Shown one piece after another: positions 50,388 to 59,717 of a stretch of 64,000 nucleotides of DNA. Under the pieces are notes generated by a model that was given only the letters and a program-made list of their open reading frames with translations, did no database searches and was not told the origin of the DNA. The translations under genes and the position numbers were made by a program. Origin of the DNA: Acidisphaera sp. S103. Its GTDB lineage: Bacteria > Pseudomonadota > Alphaproteobacteria > Acetobacterales > Acetobacteraceae. Location of the stretch: the NCBI RefSeq assembly GCF_009765975.1, contig NZ_LMUJ01000101.1, forward strand, positions 82,588 to 146,587, given 5' to 3'. Within the stretch, counting starts at the first letter, position 1. The number at the start of each line of letters is the position of its first letter.

Positions 50388-51979
50388 CGGGTCTGGGTCG
50401 CCGGCTGCTTCGCCTCGGCCGCGACCCAGACATCCAGGCAACCCGCCTTGCCCCGCCGATACACCACCAGGCCGTCGAACGCACTGATCGGCCGGTAACG
50501 CGACCACGCCCGGGCGAACGCCGGGTCGGCGGCACTCAGCACACTAATATAATGCGTCGTTTCTCTTGTATCGACCACGGCGATGTCGGGACAGCCGGCG
50601 ATGAAGTCATGCGCGACCCAGCGGGCGATCGGCCATTCCCTGGCCACCGCGGGATCGGATGTGGCACGCCAGACCTCGCCCTTCAGCGCCCACATGGAAT
50701 CGAAACGCGACGCCCATTTGACGCCCGTCTCGTTCACCACCGGAAACCCCAGCGCGATCCATTCGGAAAACGCGATATACGTCCGAGCATGGTTGGCTCG
50801 GATGATGTGCTCCAGGTGATCCACCGCGGTCAGCCTGGGATCCAGGGCCTCGACGGCGTCCGGTTCCAGCCGCTGCACGGACGATACGCAGAACACCATG
50901 ACCGTAAGGCCCGCGACGACCAGCGGCCAGCGGATCCGCCAGCGGCGCTGCACCAACTCGGTCGCGGTCCATAGCAGCAGCGCGAGCACGGTCGTCACGG
51001 CCGCCGGCAGGCGGTGATAGTACCAGTCCTTACCGGCCGCGAAGTAGACCACGGTGCTGGTCGCGGCGAAAACGACCAGCGTCAGCATCAGGGTGTAGTC
51101 GCTCAGGGTGCGGCGGCGCAGCCACAGCAGACCGGTCGCCACCGCCAGTCCGCCCAGCAGCATGGCGCTGTCGGCCACCAACGTCAGGAACGGCACATCG
51201 GTCGCCCCGTACAGCGCCAGAGCCATCGGTATTGCTCGGCGTAGATACGCCGGGCATACGATCGCAACCAAGGCGGCATAACCCACCAGCGTCGCCGCCG
51301 CGACCAGCGGCATGATCCGCCACGGCCGCAGGCCACGCGTCAGGGCCAGGCATTCCAATACCGCGAAGACCACGCAGTACTGCGGCTTCAAGGCACAGCC
51401 CAATCCCGCGAGCATGCCGGCGACAAGGGCGGCGACGACCGGCTTCCACGTGCCGTTAAAGGAGTCCCGGCCGTCGAGGGACCGGACGAACAGCGCCAGA
51501 TACGGCAGGAAGGCGGCAACCAGAAGATGCTCCCGCTGCCCCAGGTCGGCTGCCGGCAGGATCAGCAGGACGGACCCGATCGCCGCGAAAACGGGCAGCG
51601 ATTCGGCGAAAATGCCGCCTCGCGCACGCAGCAGGCGCGCCGTCCACCAGGCACAGCCAAGCACTCCGGCGATAAAAACCGGCATCGCGACGAACTGCGT
51701 ATCGACCTTCAGCCATCGTGCGATTTCCAGCGGGATGGCCGATATCCAGACGATCAGCGGCGGGTTGACCTCGACCACGTCGATATAGAGCGTACGTCCG
51801 GCCATCCAGCGCCGCGCGACATACAGCAGCCAGGCGACGTCGTCCTTCAGGGGTGAGCGCAAGGCGATGAACAGGACGACACCCATAACGGACGCAAGCA
51901 CAAGCAAGCTGACAGCGGATACCATCGGCCTGTGGGGCGCGGCGACCGGGCGTACTGCCCGGCTGGAAACTGGGGTCAT
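50384..51979 (-). CDS. multi-pass membrane protein, glycosyltransferase family 39-like
   Basis: 531 aa with about ten to eleven membrane segments. Helix one ends at about residue 40 and is followed by an acidic loop [20 protein letters not shown], then [20 protein letters not shown]. This layout (D/E-rich first external loop, multiple helices, C-terminal soluble domain of about 130 residues) matches the Dol-P-Man/PMT-like glycosyltransferase superfamily, which transfers sugars from lipid carriers. The donor and acceptor are unknown. It is transcribed toward ahpD, overlapping its last four bases, and no neighbours suggest a particular glycan. Confidence 0.75.
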   Translation of the reverse strand: MTPVSSRAVRPVAAPHRPMVSAVSLLVLASVMGVVLFIALRSPLKDDVAWLLYVARRWMAGRTLYIDVVEVNPPLIVWISAIPLEIARWLKVDTQFVAMPVFIAGVLGCAWWTARLLRARGGIFAESLPVFAAIGSVLLILPAADLGQREHLLVAAFLPYLALFVRSLDGRDSFNGTWKPVVAALVAGMLAGLGCALKPQYCVVFAVLECLALTRGLRPWRIMPLVAAATLVGYAALVAIVCPAYLRRAIPMALALYGATDVPFLTLVADSAMLLGGLAVATGLLWLRRRTLSDYTLMLTLVVFAATSTVVYFAAGKDWYYHRLPAAVTTVLALLLWTATELVQRRWRIRWPLVVAGLTVMVFCVSSVQRLEPDAVEALDPRLTAVDHLEHIIRANHARTYIAFSEWIALGFPVVNETGVKWASRFDSMWALKGEVWRATSDPAVAREWPIARWVAHDFIAGCPDIAVVDTRETTHYISVLSAADPAFARAWSRYRPISAFDGLVVYRRGKAGCLDVWVAAEAKQPATQTR

Positions 51980-52171
51980 CGAGGCTCGATCTGCAGGCGG
52001 TCGGTCGGGAAACGTGCGGCTATCGCACGCTTTGTTGCCACATCGTTAGAGCCGAGCCAAGTGGTTTAATCATGGCAACGTGACCGCCGGATCACGCTTT
52101 TTCTACGCGTACTCGCGTTTTTTGACGATTGACCGTTTCACGGGCAATTGTGTTCACCCAAGCCGGAACGA

Positions 52172-52570
52172 TCAACTATCGAGCAACGCCGCGATCCGCC
52201 GGGCGACCTGATTTTGCGAGTATGGCTTCTCAATGAACCGGGTACCGGGAATGGAGATGCCGGGCGAACTGCGGCCGCCGTGATAACCCGACGTCAGCAG
52301 CACCGGCACATCCGGGTAGTGCGATCGAAACCATTCCGCCAGCCCGAACCCATCCATTTTTCCGGGCATTCGGATATCGGTGAACACCAGGCTCACCGGC
52401 GTCTCGGCAGCCATGGCCGCGATTGCCTCACTCGCATCGCCTGCCTCCACGACATTATATCCGCAGTCGCGCAAGTATTCGGCGATCGGCATCCGCACCA
52501 TCGTCTCGTCTTCGACGACGAGAACGGTAGGCGCGTTGCTCTGTTGAGTGTGGTTCGATTCTCTGGGCAT
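52172..52570 (-). CDS. single-domain response regulator
   Basis: 132 aa from the ATG at 52570; ATG 52585 would add five residues, and the long extension to 52816 is shadow sequence. Only a receiver domain is present: VLVVEDETMVRMPIAEYLRD with the acidic pocket at 20-22, phosphoacceptor Asp65 (VFTDIRMPG), switch residues around LLTSGYH, and Lys115 (FIEKPYS). The YxxKP and GYxG motifs are common in receivers fed by hybrid or HWE-type kinases in alphaproteobacteria. It precedes fliJ on the same strand but 190 bp apart. No kinase is adjacent. Confidence 0.9.
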   Translation of the reverse strand: MPRESNHTQQSNAPTVLVVEDETMVRMPIAEYLRDCGYNVVEAGDASEAIAAMAAETPVSLVFTDIRMPGKMDGFGLAEWFRSHYPDVPVLLTSGYHGGRSSPGISIPGTRFIEKPYSQNQVARRIAALLDS

Positions 52571-52760
52571 GTACAACACATTCATAGACCGCAATGTAAG
52601 GCCGCGGTCAGTGGAATGCGGCCCGTACCGTGGCAATTTCGCGTGATGTGCCAATGCCACCCACTCCATACGCGACCGTCTCCTATGCAGAAATCGCTGG
52701 CGTCCGGCAGCTCGAATCAGCCCCAGATCGTTCCGCCCCCAACCCGGCAGCCGAACGCGG

Positions 52761-53198
52761 TCAGAAGGACCTGCGCCGCCGCCGCGCCACGAACCGGGCG
52801 ATATCGTCCAGCACATGCTGCTCCCGGCGGTTCGCCTCGGCCTGGACGGCGGCTTGCCGCTCCTGCATCAGTTGATCCACGGCCTCCGCCGCGGCGCGTT
52901 CGGCCGCGACAACGCCACGTGCCTGCCCTGAACGGTCCTCGGCGACCGCGAGGTCCGCGAGGATGCTTCGGCGTTCCGCCTGCAGGGTTGCCAGGTGGAT
53001 CGCCGTCATCTCCATGAATTGGTGGGAGTCCTGCCATGCCCTGCCGGTCTGACGGTCGCGTGCCGCCGCGCCATCGAGCGACCTGATTCTGTCGGCTATC
53101 GCGGCTTCCGCGGCCAGACACGCGCCCAGTGCATACCGCGCCTGCTCGACCGATCGCCGCCGCACCGACAACAGGATCTTCAACGGGTCGCGTACCAC
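52761..53198 (-). CDS. fliJ: flagellar export chaperone FliJ-like
   Basis: 145 aa, almost entirely helical with a heptad-like pattern, consistent with the coiled coil of FliJ that forms the stalk of the flagellar type III ATPase. Features include DPLKILLSVRRRSVEQARYA at the start and EQHVLDDIARFVARRRRRSF at the end. FliJ family members have low sequence conservation, so the call leans on context: the gene lies 1 bp after fliI on the same strand. It would couple FliI to the export gate FlhA. Confidence 0.8.
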   Translation of the reverse strand: MVRDPLKILLSVRRRSVEQARYALGACLAAEAAIADRIRSLDGAAARDRQTGRAWQDSHQFMEMTAIHLATLQAERRSILADLAVAEDRSGQARGVVAAERAAAEAVDQLMQERQAAVQAEANRREQHVLDDIARFVARRRRRSF

Positions 53199-53199
53199 G

Positions 53200-54555
53200 C
53201 TAACCCCCCAGTGCCTGGTTCAGGCGTTGAAACGATTCATCGAAACCGGTCCGATCGCCGGGGGCCTGGCGCAGGAAATCCTCGATCGCCGGGGTAAGGC
53301 GCAGGGCTTCGTCCACCGCCGGGTCGGTCCCGGGCCGGTAGGCGCCCAGCCGGACCATGTCCACCATGTCGCCATACAGCGATAATATCGCCCGGGCGCG
53401 GCAGATTGTGGCGGCCTGGGCGTCGTCGAGGCAGGATGCTGCGACGCGGGACAGCGAGCGCAGGATGTCGATCGCCGGATAGCGGCCCGCTTCGGCGATC
53501 TTGCGATCCATGACGACCTGGCCGTCCAGAATGCCGCGGATCGCGTCCGCCACGGGTTCGTTGTGGTCGTCACCCTCCACCAGGACGGAGAACAGACCGG
53601 TGATCTGCCCGGCGCTGTCGTCAGCCAGGATCGGTCCCGGACCGGCCCGTTCCAGCAATCGCGGCAATTCGGCGAACACACTTGGGGGGTAGCCGCGCGT
53701 CGCCGGCGGTTCGCCCAGCGACAAGCCAATTTCCCGCAATGCCAGGCAAAAACGGGTCACGCTGTCCATGAGAAGAAGGACCGACAGGCCCTGATCCCGA
53801 AAATGTTCGGCGACGGTCATCGCGGTGTAGGCGCACTGGCGGCGCATCAGCGGCGGCGCGTCGGAGGTCGCGACCACCACCACGGATCGCGCCATCCCGT
53901 CCGGCCCGAGATCGTTCTCGATGAAGTCGCGGACCTCCCGGCCCCGTTCACCGACCAGGGCGAGGACCGCCACATCGCATTGTGTGCCGCGGGTCAGCAT
54001 CGACAGCAGCGTGGATTTGCCGACGCCGGAGCCGGCGAACAGCCCCAGGCGCTGGCCTTGCCGGCACGTGGCGAAACAATTGAGCGCTCGGACACCCAGA
54101 TCGATGCGCGGGCCAAGGCGGGCGCGCGCCGTGGCATCCGGTGGTGCGATGCGGGTCGGCCGGGGCGAAGAGCCGCCCAACAAGATCCCTGCCCGGTCGA
54201 GCGGATTGCCCAGCGGGTCGATCACCCGGCCCAGCCAGGACGATGCGACGTCGAGCATGGTATGCGACCGGTCGTACAACAGCGCCTTCGCGCCATGCGC
54301 CAGACCGTCCAGCGCGCCAAAGGCCATTGCCTGCAAGGCGGCGTCGCGAAAGCCGATCACCTCGGCTGGGATCAGGCGTTCGTCGCGGGTCCGCAGCGCC
54401 AGGCGATCGCCAATCGCGGCCAGGCCGGTCAGCCCTTCGACCTCGACGACAAGGCCGAGGAGGTTGGTCACGGTGCCGCTGATCTGGGCGAGTTGGGTGC
54501 GGCGAAGGCGCGCTTTGCAGGCCTCTACGCGATTCGTGAGATTACATCCTCTCAT
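53200..54555 (-). CDS. fliI: flagellar export ATPase FliI
   Basis: 451 aa. The core ATPase has Walker A GSGVGKST (175-182) in LGLFAGSGVGKSTLLSMLTR, VLALVGERGREVRDFIEN and the Walker B-containing LSVLLLMDSVTRFCLALREI. The segment ATRGYPPSVFAELPRLLERA is specific to the FliI/YscN/SctN group and is not found in F1 ATPase beta subunits. Flagellar, not virulence, type is inferred from the FliJ-like neighbour and absence of injectisome genes. It forms a hexameric ring under the export gate. It is divergent from ctrA with 165 bp between. Confidence 0.93.
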   Translation of the reverse strand: MRGCNLTNRVEACKARLRRTQLAQISGTVTNLLGLVVEVEGLTGLAAIGDRLALRTRDERLIPAEVIGFRDAALQAMAFGALDGLAHGAKALLYDRSHTMLDVASSWLGRVIDPLGNPLDRAGILLGGSSPRPTRIAPPDATARARLGPRIDLGVRALNCFATCRQGQRLGLFAGSGVGKSTLLSMLTRGTQCDVAVLALVGERGREVRDFIENDLGPDGMARSVVVVATSDAPPLMRRQCAYTAMTVAEHFRDQGLSVLLLMDSVTRFCLALREIGLSLGEPPATRGYPPSVFAELPRLLERAGPGPILADDSAGQITGLFSVLVEGDDHNEPVADAIRGILDGQVVMDRKIAEAGRYPAIDILRSLSRVAASCLDDAQAATICRARAILSLYGDMVDMVRLGAYRPGTDPAVDEALRLTPAIEDFLRQAPGDRTGFDESFQRLNQALGG

Positions 54556-54720
54556 TGAGAGTTATGTGTCCAAATAACATATATGTTCTTCATACATTCG
54601 CATTCAAACGTGCCCGGATAGCCCTTATTCGTAAGAAATACACTAATATGTTGAAAATCTGTTAGCCAAAAACACGCTATGGTGGTATACGTTCATTCAT
54701 GTTTTGTTAAGGAGAGCCGG

Positions 54721-55458
54721 ATGCGCGTCCTTCTGGTTGAAGAAGACTTGATCGCTGCACGCGGTATAACGCTCATGCTGAAAGCCGCCGGCGCGGTCGT
54801 GGATCAGACCGACAGCGGGGAGGACGCTCTTGAGCTGCTGCGGCACTACGAATACGACATCGTCCTCCTCGACCTGGCGTTGCCCGACATCGAGGGGTTC
54901 GAGGTCGTGCGACGCATGCGGGTGGCGCGCAACGACACGCCGGTATTGATCCTGTCCGGCCTGACCATGCCGCAGGCTCGTGTGAAGGCGCTGAGCCTGG
55001 GCGCCGACGATTTCATCACCAAGCCATACGACAAGGCGGAACTGCTCGCCCGGATGCAGGCGATCGTCCGCCGCAGCAAGGGATTCAGCCAGCCCACCGT
55101 CCGCCTGGGCCGGTTGGAACTGAACCTGGACAGCCGCGAAGTCACGGTGGACGGCCGCGATGTGCACCTTACGGGCAAGGAATATTCGATCCTGGAGCTG
55201 CTGGTTCTGCGCAAAGGGATGGTCCTGACCAAGGAAGCGTTCCTGAACCATCTTTACGGCGGGATGGATGAACCAGAGGTTAAAATCATTGACGTTTTTG
55301 TATGTAAGCTCAGAAAAAAACTCGCCCGGGCCGGCGCCGACGGAATTATCGGCACGATCTGGGGCCGCGGCTACATGATCCGTGAGGCGGCGACGCAGGA
55401 CGCCTTCCCGGCGGTGTTCGAGCCGATGCGCGTTCCGCGTCTGTCGCCCGCGGCCTGA
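54721..55458 (+). CDS. ctrA: cell cycle response regulator CtrA
   Basis: 245 aa from the ATG at 54721, with AAGGAGAG upstream. The receiver has Asp51 (IVLLDLALPD), Ser79 and Lys101 (ADDFITKPYDKAE), and the DNA-binding domain has VHLTGKEYSILELLVLRKG and LNHLYGGMDEPEVKIIDVFV, almost identical to Caulobacter CtrA. The second position of the acidic pocket is Glu8, where Caulobacter has Asp. The protein ends SPAA; the terminal two alanines are the ClpXP signal in Caulobacter CtrA, so regulated proteolysis may be kept. In many alphaproteobacteria CtrA controls flagellar genes; fliI and fliJ are divergent neighbours. Confidence 0.93.
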   Translation: MRVLLVEEDLIAARGITLMLKAAGAVVDQTDSGEDALELLRHYEYDIVLLDLALPDIEGFEVVRRMRVARNDTPVLILSGLTMPQARVKALSLGADDFITKPYDKAELLARMQAIVRRSKGFSQPTVRLGRLELNLDSREVTVDGRDVHLTGKEYSILELLVLRKGMVLTKEAFLNHLYGGMDEPEVKIIDVFVCKLRKKLARAGADGIIGTIWGRGYMIREAATQDAFPAVFEPMRVPRLSPAA

Positions 55459-55492
55459 CCGAACGGGATGCAGCCTGACCGGACGGGATGAG
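55453..55492 (+). repeat. 20-bp tandem duplication at the ctrA stop
   Basis: gcctgaccgaacgggatgca (55453-55472) is followed directly by gcctgaccggacgggatgag (55473-55492), with two differences. The ctrA stop TGA (55456-55458) is within the first unit. Confidence 0.85.
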
Positions 55493-55796
55493 GCCTCGCG
55501 GCGAAAGAACGAACCGTCTGGCGAGCGCCGCCAACCCGCATCGTCATCGCAGGCAAAGGCCTGCCATCCACGCCTTGCTGCCCGGGCCTCGGAAAAGGCA
55601 TGGATGGCAGGCCTGCGCCCGCCATGACGGGATTGGGCACACCGCCCATATCGAAGCACTTATTGATTAACGGACCCGCAGACCCCGGGCGTCCGTCACT
55701 GATCGAGGACGCCGTTTGGCACTGCGCCGGGTCCGATCGAACGATCCGTCCGCCGTGGACGTTTCGTTCGGGGCGATCATGCTCTATATGCGCGCC
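55459..55796. other. intergenic region between ctrA and dapF
   Basis: Contains the second unit of the 20-bp tandem repeat and repeat copy B. Frames crossing it (such as 55382-55627) are spurious translations of the repeat. The dapF promoter presumably lies in 55640-55796. Confidence 0.5.
55542..55630 (+). repeat. dispersed palindromic repeat, copy B
   Basis: Runs from cgtcatcgcaggcaaaggcc through ccatccacgccttgctgcc and aaaaggcatggatggcaggc to gcccgccatgacgg. The outer arms are complementary, so it can form a long imperfect hairpin. It is followed by gattgggc...atatcgaagcactt, a tail shared (inverted) with copy C. It lies between ctrA and dapF. Confidence 0.75.
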
Positions 55797-56594
55797 ATGG
55801 TTACCCCGTTTGTGAAGATGCATGGCTGCGGCAACGACTTCGTCATCCTCGACGATCGCTCGCACGCGCTCGGCATGACGCCATCCCGAGCGGCTGTGCT
55901 CGCTAACCGGCATACCGGGATTGGCTGCGATCAGTTGATCGTCATCGAGCCTGCCGAAGCCGCCGATGCGTTCATGCGCATCTACAACCCTGACGGGTCC
56001 GAAGCCGGCGCCTGCGGCAACGCCACGCGCTGCGTCGCCGATATCCTGATGCGGGAAACCGGACACACCGGCGTCGTCATCCGCACCATCTCCGGCGACC
56101 TGCCCGCCCTGCGTCGCGCCGACGGCCTGATCCAAGTGGACATGGGACCGGCCGGGCTTGACTGGACCGATATTCCGCTAATTCGCCCGATGGACACGCT
56201 GCGGTTGGATCTGCCCGGCGAACCGGCCGCCGTCAGCATGGGCAACCCGCATGCGACATTCTTCGTCGCCGATCTGGACGCCGAACCGATCACCGTCAGG
56301 GGTCCGAAGCTGGAGCACGATCCGCTGTTTCCCCAGCGCGCCAACATCGGCTTCGCCCAGGTGATCGATCCGGACACCATTCGGCTGAGGGTCTGGGAAC
56401 GCGGTGCCGGCCTGACGCTGGCGTGCGGGTCCGGCGCCTGCGCCACCCTGGTGAACGCGCACCGGCGCGGACTGACTCGCCGGACGGCGCGCGTCATCGT
56501 CGATGGCGGCGAACTCGAAATTACCTGGCGCGATGACGGCCACGTCCTGATGACCGGCCCCGTCGCCACCGCATTCCACGGCCAGGTCGCATGA
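55797..56594 (+). CDS. dapF: diaminopimelate epimerase
   Basis: 265 aa from the ATG at 55797 ([20 protein letters not shown]); ATGs at 55779 and 55788 give short extensions. The two catalytic cysteines are Cys73 in [13 protein letters not shown] and Cys210 in [13 protein letters not shown], both with the normal Gly/Asn/Ser context. It interconverts L,L- and meso-diaminopimelate for lysine and peptidoglycan synthesis. Its stop overlaps the start of mtaB by 4 bp (ATGA), the first junction of a dapF-mtaB-ftsY operon that is common in alphaproteobacteria. Confidence 0.96.
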   Translation: MVTPFVKMHGCGNDFVILDDRSHALGMTPSRAAVLANRHTGIGCDQLIVIEPAEAADAFMRIYNPDGSEAGACGNATRCVADILMRETGHTGVVIRTISGDLPALRRADGLIQVDMGPAGLDWTDIPLIRPMDTLRLDLPGEPAAVSMGNPHATFFVADLDAEPITVRGPKLEHDPLFPQRANIGFAQVIDPDTIRLRVWERGAGLTLACGSGACATLVNAHRRGLTRRTARVIVDGGELEITWRDDGHVLMTGPVATAFHGQVA

Positions 56595-57820
56595 CTGTCG
56601 ATATCCTCACCTTCGGCTGCCGCCTGAACGCCTACGAAAGCGAGGTCATGCGCGACCTGTCGGCGGCCCAGACCGACACGATCATCGTCAACACCTGCGC
56701 TGTGACGGCCGAGGCCGAACGCCAGGCCCGCCAGGCGATCCGCCGTGCCGCCAGGGAGCGCCCGGATGCGCGGATCGTCGTTACCGGCTGCGCGGTGCAG
56801 ATCGACCCGTCCGCCTGGGCCGGATTGCCGAACGTGCACCGCGTCCTGGGCAACGACGACAAGCTGAAGCCGGAAAGCTGGCTGCCCGACGCCGGTTCCG
56901 CCGTCTCCGACATCATGGCGGCCCGCGAAACCGCTGCGCACCTGGTCACCGAGTTCGCCAGCCGCGCTCGTGCCTTCGTGCAGGTGCAGCAGGGATGCGA
57001 TCACCGCTGCACGTTCTGCATCATCCCGTTCGGGCGCGGCCCCAACCGTTCGGTGCCGATCGGGGTGATCGCCGACCAGGTACGCACCCTGGTCGCCGGC
57101 GGGTATCAGGAGGTGGTGCTGACCGGGGTCGACATTGCCTCCTACGGGCCGGACCTGCCTGGGGCGCCGTCGCTGGGCCAGATGATCCGGCGGGTGCTGC
57201 TGGCGGTGCCGGAGCTGCCCCGGTTGCGGCTGTCGTCGATCGATCCCGCGGCGATCGACGACGATCTGTGGCGGTTGATCGCCGAGGAGCCTCGGTTGAT
57301 GCCGCACCTGCATCTGTCGCTGCAGGCCGGCAGCGACCTGATCCTGAAGCGCATGCGCCGTCGGCACTCCCGAACCGGGGCGATGTCAGTGGTCCATCGT
57401 GCGCGCGATCTGCGGCCGGGGATCGCGCTTGGCGCCGACCTGATCGCCGGGTTCCCCACGGAAACCGACGCGCTGTTCGACGAGACGTTGCGCTTCGTGC
57501 GGGAAGCCGCCCTGCCCTACCTGCACGTATTCCCGTACAGCGAACGTCCCGGCACACCGGCGGCCCGCATGCCCTCGGTGCCCAAGCCGGTCCGCAAGGA
57601 ACGTGCCGCCGCACTGCGGGAAGCGGGTCTGATAGAGGCCCGCCGTTTCTTCGCCGGTCAGGTCGGCCGCATGGTGTCGCTGCTGACCGAGGCCGATCAA
57701 TCCGGCCATAGTGAACATTTTGCGCCGGTGCGGCTCGCCGAACCATTGGCCGCCGGGCGGCTGGTGCGCGCGACGGTGACCGGCGCCACGGACGATTCAT
57801 TGCTGGCGGAGGCCGCCTGA
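56591..57820 (+). CDS. mtaB: tRNA t6A37 methylthiotransferase (MtaB family)
   Basis: 409 aa. The N-terminal domain has three cysteines for one iron-sulfur cluster: Cys10 ([12 protein letters not shown]), Cys36 (NTCAVT) and Cys67 (TGCAVQ). The radical SAM cluster is Cys136-x3-Cys140-x2-Cys143 in [18 protein letters not shown]. The [12 protein letters not shown] form favours MtaB over MiaB (usually YGCQMN). It converts t6A to ms2t6A at position 37 of ANN-decoding tRNAs. A TRAM domain follows at the C-terminus, shorter than in most members. It overlaps dapF by 4 bp and ftsY by 1 bp. Confidence 0.93.
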   Translation: MTVDILTFGCRLNAYESEVMRDLSAAQTDTIIVNTCAVTAEAERQARQAIRRAARERPDARIVVTGCAVQIDPSAWAGLPNVHRVLGNDDKLKPESWLPDAGSAVSDIMAARETAAHLVTEFASRARAFVQVQQGCDHRCTFCIIPFGRGPNRSVPIGVIADQVRTLVAGGYQEVVLTGVDIASYGPDLPGAPSLGQMIRRVLLAVPELPRLRLSSIDPAAIDDDLWRLIAEEPRLMPHLHLSLQAGSDLILKRMRRRHSRTGAMSVVHRARDLRPGIALGADLIAGFPTETDALFDETLRFVREAALPYLHVFPYSERPGTPAARMPSVPKPVRKERAAALREAGLIEARRFFAGQVGRMVSLLTEADQSGHSEHFAPVRLAEPLAAGRLVRATVTGATDDSLLAEAA

Positions 57821-58755
57821 TGGCACTCGGTGGATTTTTCTCGCGGCTGAAGGAAGGCCTGACGCGCAGCACACAGAAGCTGTCCGGCGGCATTACCGCG
57901 GTGTTCAAGAAACGCCGCCTGGACGACGAGGCGCTGGAGGAACTGGAGGAACTGCTGATCTCGGCCGATCTGGGGACGGAAGCGGCGCGCAAGGTCATCG
58001 CGGCGTTCCGGCGCAGCCGTTTCGGCAAGGAAGTGACCGACGAGGAGATCAAGCAGGCTCTGGCCGAGGAAATCGCCGCCATCCTGGCGCCCGTCGCCCA
58101 GCCGTTGGAACTCGATCCGGCGCGCAAGCCGCATGTGGTGCTGGTGGTCGGCGTCAACGGCGTCGGTAAGACGACGACGATCGGCAAGATGGCGCAGCTC
58201 TACCGGGAACAGGGCAAGCGGGCGGTAATGGCTGCCGGGGATACTTTCAGAGCAGCTGCGGTGGAGCAGTTGCAGATCTGGGGCGAGCGGACGGGAACGC
58301 CGGTGGTGGCGGGCGGAAAGAATGCTGACTCGGCGGGGCTGGCGTTCGATGCGCTGACCAAGGCGACGGCCGATGGTGCCGATGTGCTGCTGATCGATAC
58401 CGCCGGGCGGCTGCACAACAAGGCCGCGCTGATGGACGAACTGGGGAAGATCATCCGGGTGCTGCGCAAGCAGGACGTGACCGCCCCACACTCGGTGCTG
58501 CTGGTGCTGGACGCGACGACGGGGCAGAACGCGGTACAGCAGGTGAAGGTGTTTAAGGAAATGGTGGCGGTCACCGGACTGGTAGTCACCAAGCTGGACG
58601 GCAGCGCCCGCGGCGGCATCGTGGTGGCACTGGCCGAGGCGTTCGGCCTGCCGGTTCATGCCGTGGGTGTGGGCGAGAAAGCCGGCGACATGCGGCCGTT
58701 CGACGCGGGGGATTTCGCCCGCGGGCTGGTCGGGGCGGAGATGGCGGCGACGTAG
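57820..58755 (+). CDS. ftsY: signal recognition particle receptor FtsY
   Basis: 311 aa, the short alphaproteobacterial form without a long acidic A domain. The NG domain is complete: FFSRLKEGLTRSTQKLSGGI at the start, the P-loop VVGVNGVGKTTTIGKMAQLY, AAGDTFRAAAVEQLQIWGER, DTAGRLHNKAALMDELGKI and TKLDGSARGGIVVALAEAFG. It docks ribosome-SRP complexes at the membrane. Its ATG overlaps the mtaB stop (TGATG), so it is the last gene of the dapF-mtaB-ftsY operon. Confidence 0.97.
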   Translation: MALGGFFSRLKEGLTRSTQKLSGGITAVFKKRRLDDEALEELEELLISADLGTEAARKVIAAFRRSRFGKEVTDEEIKQALAEEIAAILAPVAQPLELDPARKPHVVLVVGVNGVGKTTTIGKMAQLYREQGKRAVMAAGDTFRAAAVEQLQIWGERTGTPVVAGGKNADSAGLAFDALTKATADGADVLLIDTAGRLHNKAALMDELGKIIRVLRKQDVTAPHSVLLVLDATTGQNAVQQVKVFKEMVAVTGLVVTKLDGSARGGIVVALAEAFGLPVHAVGVGEKAGDMRPFDAGDFARGLVGAEMAAT

Positions 58756-58758
58756 CGG

Positions 58759-59412
58759 CTAGGGCGCGATCTCGGCATCTTGCATCGCCAGAAGGTCGAA
58801 CGGTTCCGCAAAGCCGGGCAATGCCTCAATGCGTCGTGCCCAGGCAACGACGTTCCGCCAAGGCGTAATGTCCTTCCCGCCAAGGCGCGCGAAAGCGATG
58901 TCGCTGTAGCAGCAGATGTCGGCGATCGTCGTCGCGTCGCCAACGAGAAAGCGACAACCGGACAGGTGCTGGTCCATGCGATCCAAGGCAGACCTGCCCT
59001 TGCGGTCAAACTCCGCCACCAGGACCGGATCGAACGACAGCGGCAACAGTTTGCGACGGCCCAGTTCGACGCTGTACCACGCATAAAGCGGCGGCATCAG
59101 CCGGTCGGCATCCCAAAACAGCCACTCCCGGATGTGCTGACGCGCTTCGTCATCGCCCGCGCCGAAGCGACCGAGCGTATGCGCGAGGTATTCCAGGATG
59201 GCCGCCGACTGCACGAAGACCCTGCCTTTATGTTCCATCACCGGCACCTGGCCCCAGCGGGACAGCGCTCGGAATTCAGGCGTCAGGTGCATACCGCGCT
59301 GAAAGCTCACGTAGCGAAAGATGAAGCCCTCGCGACACAGGCGTAGCATCAGCGCCACCCGGTAAGTCGGTAGGGAATGTGGGCTTCCGTGTAGCGTGAA
59401 CCCATCGCTCAT
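58759..59412 (-). CDS. glutathione S-transferase family protein
   Basis: 217 aa from the ATG at 59412 (MSDGFTLHGSPHSLPTYRVA). The N-terminal thioredoxin-like domain has the SPHSLPTYRVALML motif and the cis-proline GQVPVMEHKG, followed by FVQSAAILEYLAHTLG, in which Gln-Ser binds the glutathione gamma-glutamyl group. The all-helical C-terminal domain includes LVGDATTIADICCYSDIAFA, the N-capping box. The substrate is unknown. It converges on ftsY with 3 bp between. Confidence 0.9.
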   Translation of the reverse strand: MSDGFTLHGSPHSLPTYRVALMLRLCREGFIFRYVSFQRGMHLTPEFRALSRWGQVPVMEHKGRVFVQSAAILEYLAHTLGRFGAGDDEARQHIREWLFWDADRLMPPLYAWYSVELGRRKLLPLSFDPVLVAEFDRKGRSALDRMDQHLSGCRFLVGDATTIADICCYSDIAFARLGGKDITPWRNVVAWARRIEALPGFAEPFDLLAMQDAEIAP

Positions 59413-59717
59413 CGCTGCCTCCTCGGCTTGATGCAAAGCCTAAGGCTTCGTGCATAACCAAATGCTTCGATGTTGGCACTGTCGCCCAGTCCCGTCATGG
59501 CAGGCGTAGGCCTGCTATCCACGCCTTTTCCGAGACCTACACAGCAAGGCTTGGATGACGGGCCTTCGCCCGCCATGACGATGAGAGGCCGGCGGCGTTC
59601 GCCGGACAATTCGCTTATTCCCCGGCGAGCCCTAACACGAGGGTCCTTGTCGACGTAGGCTTGGAATCCGTCCGCTGACACGGGATGATCTCTGGCGAGC
59701 CACAAACGGGGGAAACC
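59413..59717. other. intergenic region between the GST and SDR genes
   Basis: These 305 bp contain repeat copy C (59491-59580) and its tail. The frames across it are spurious translations of the repeat. Divergent promoters for the two flanking genes should also lie here. Confidence 0.5.
59491..59580 (-). repeat. dispersed palindromic repeat, copy C
   Basis: Runs from cccgtcatggcaggcgtagg through ctatccacgccttttccgag and aaggcttggatgacgggcc to gcccgccatgacg. The complement of its left flank (actgggcgacagtgccaacatcgaagcatt) matches the tail following copy B, so the unit is about 140 bp and this copy is in the opposite orientation. Confidence 0.75.
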
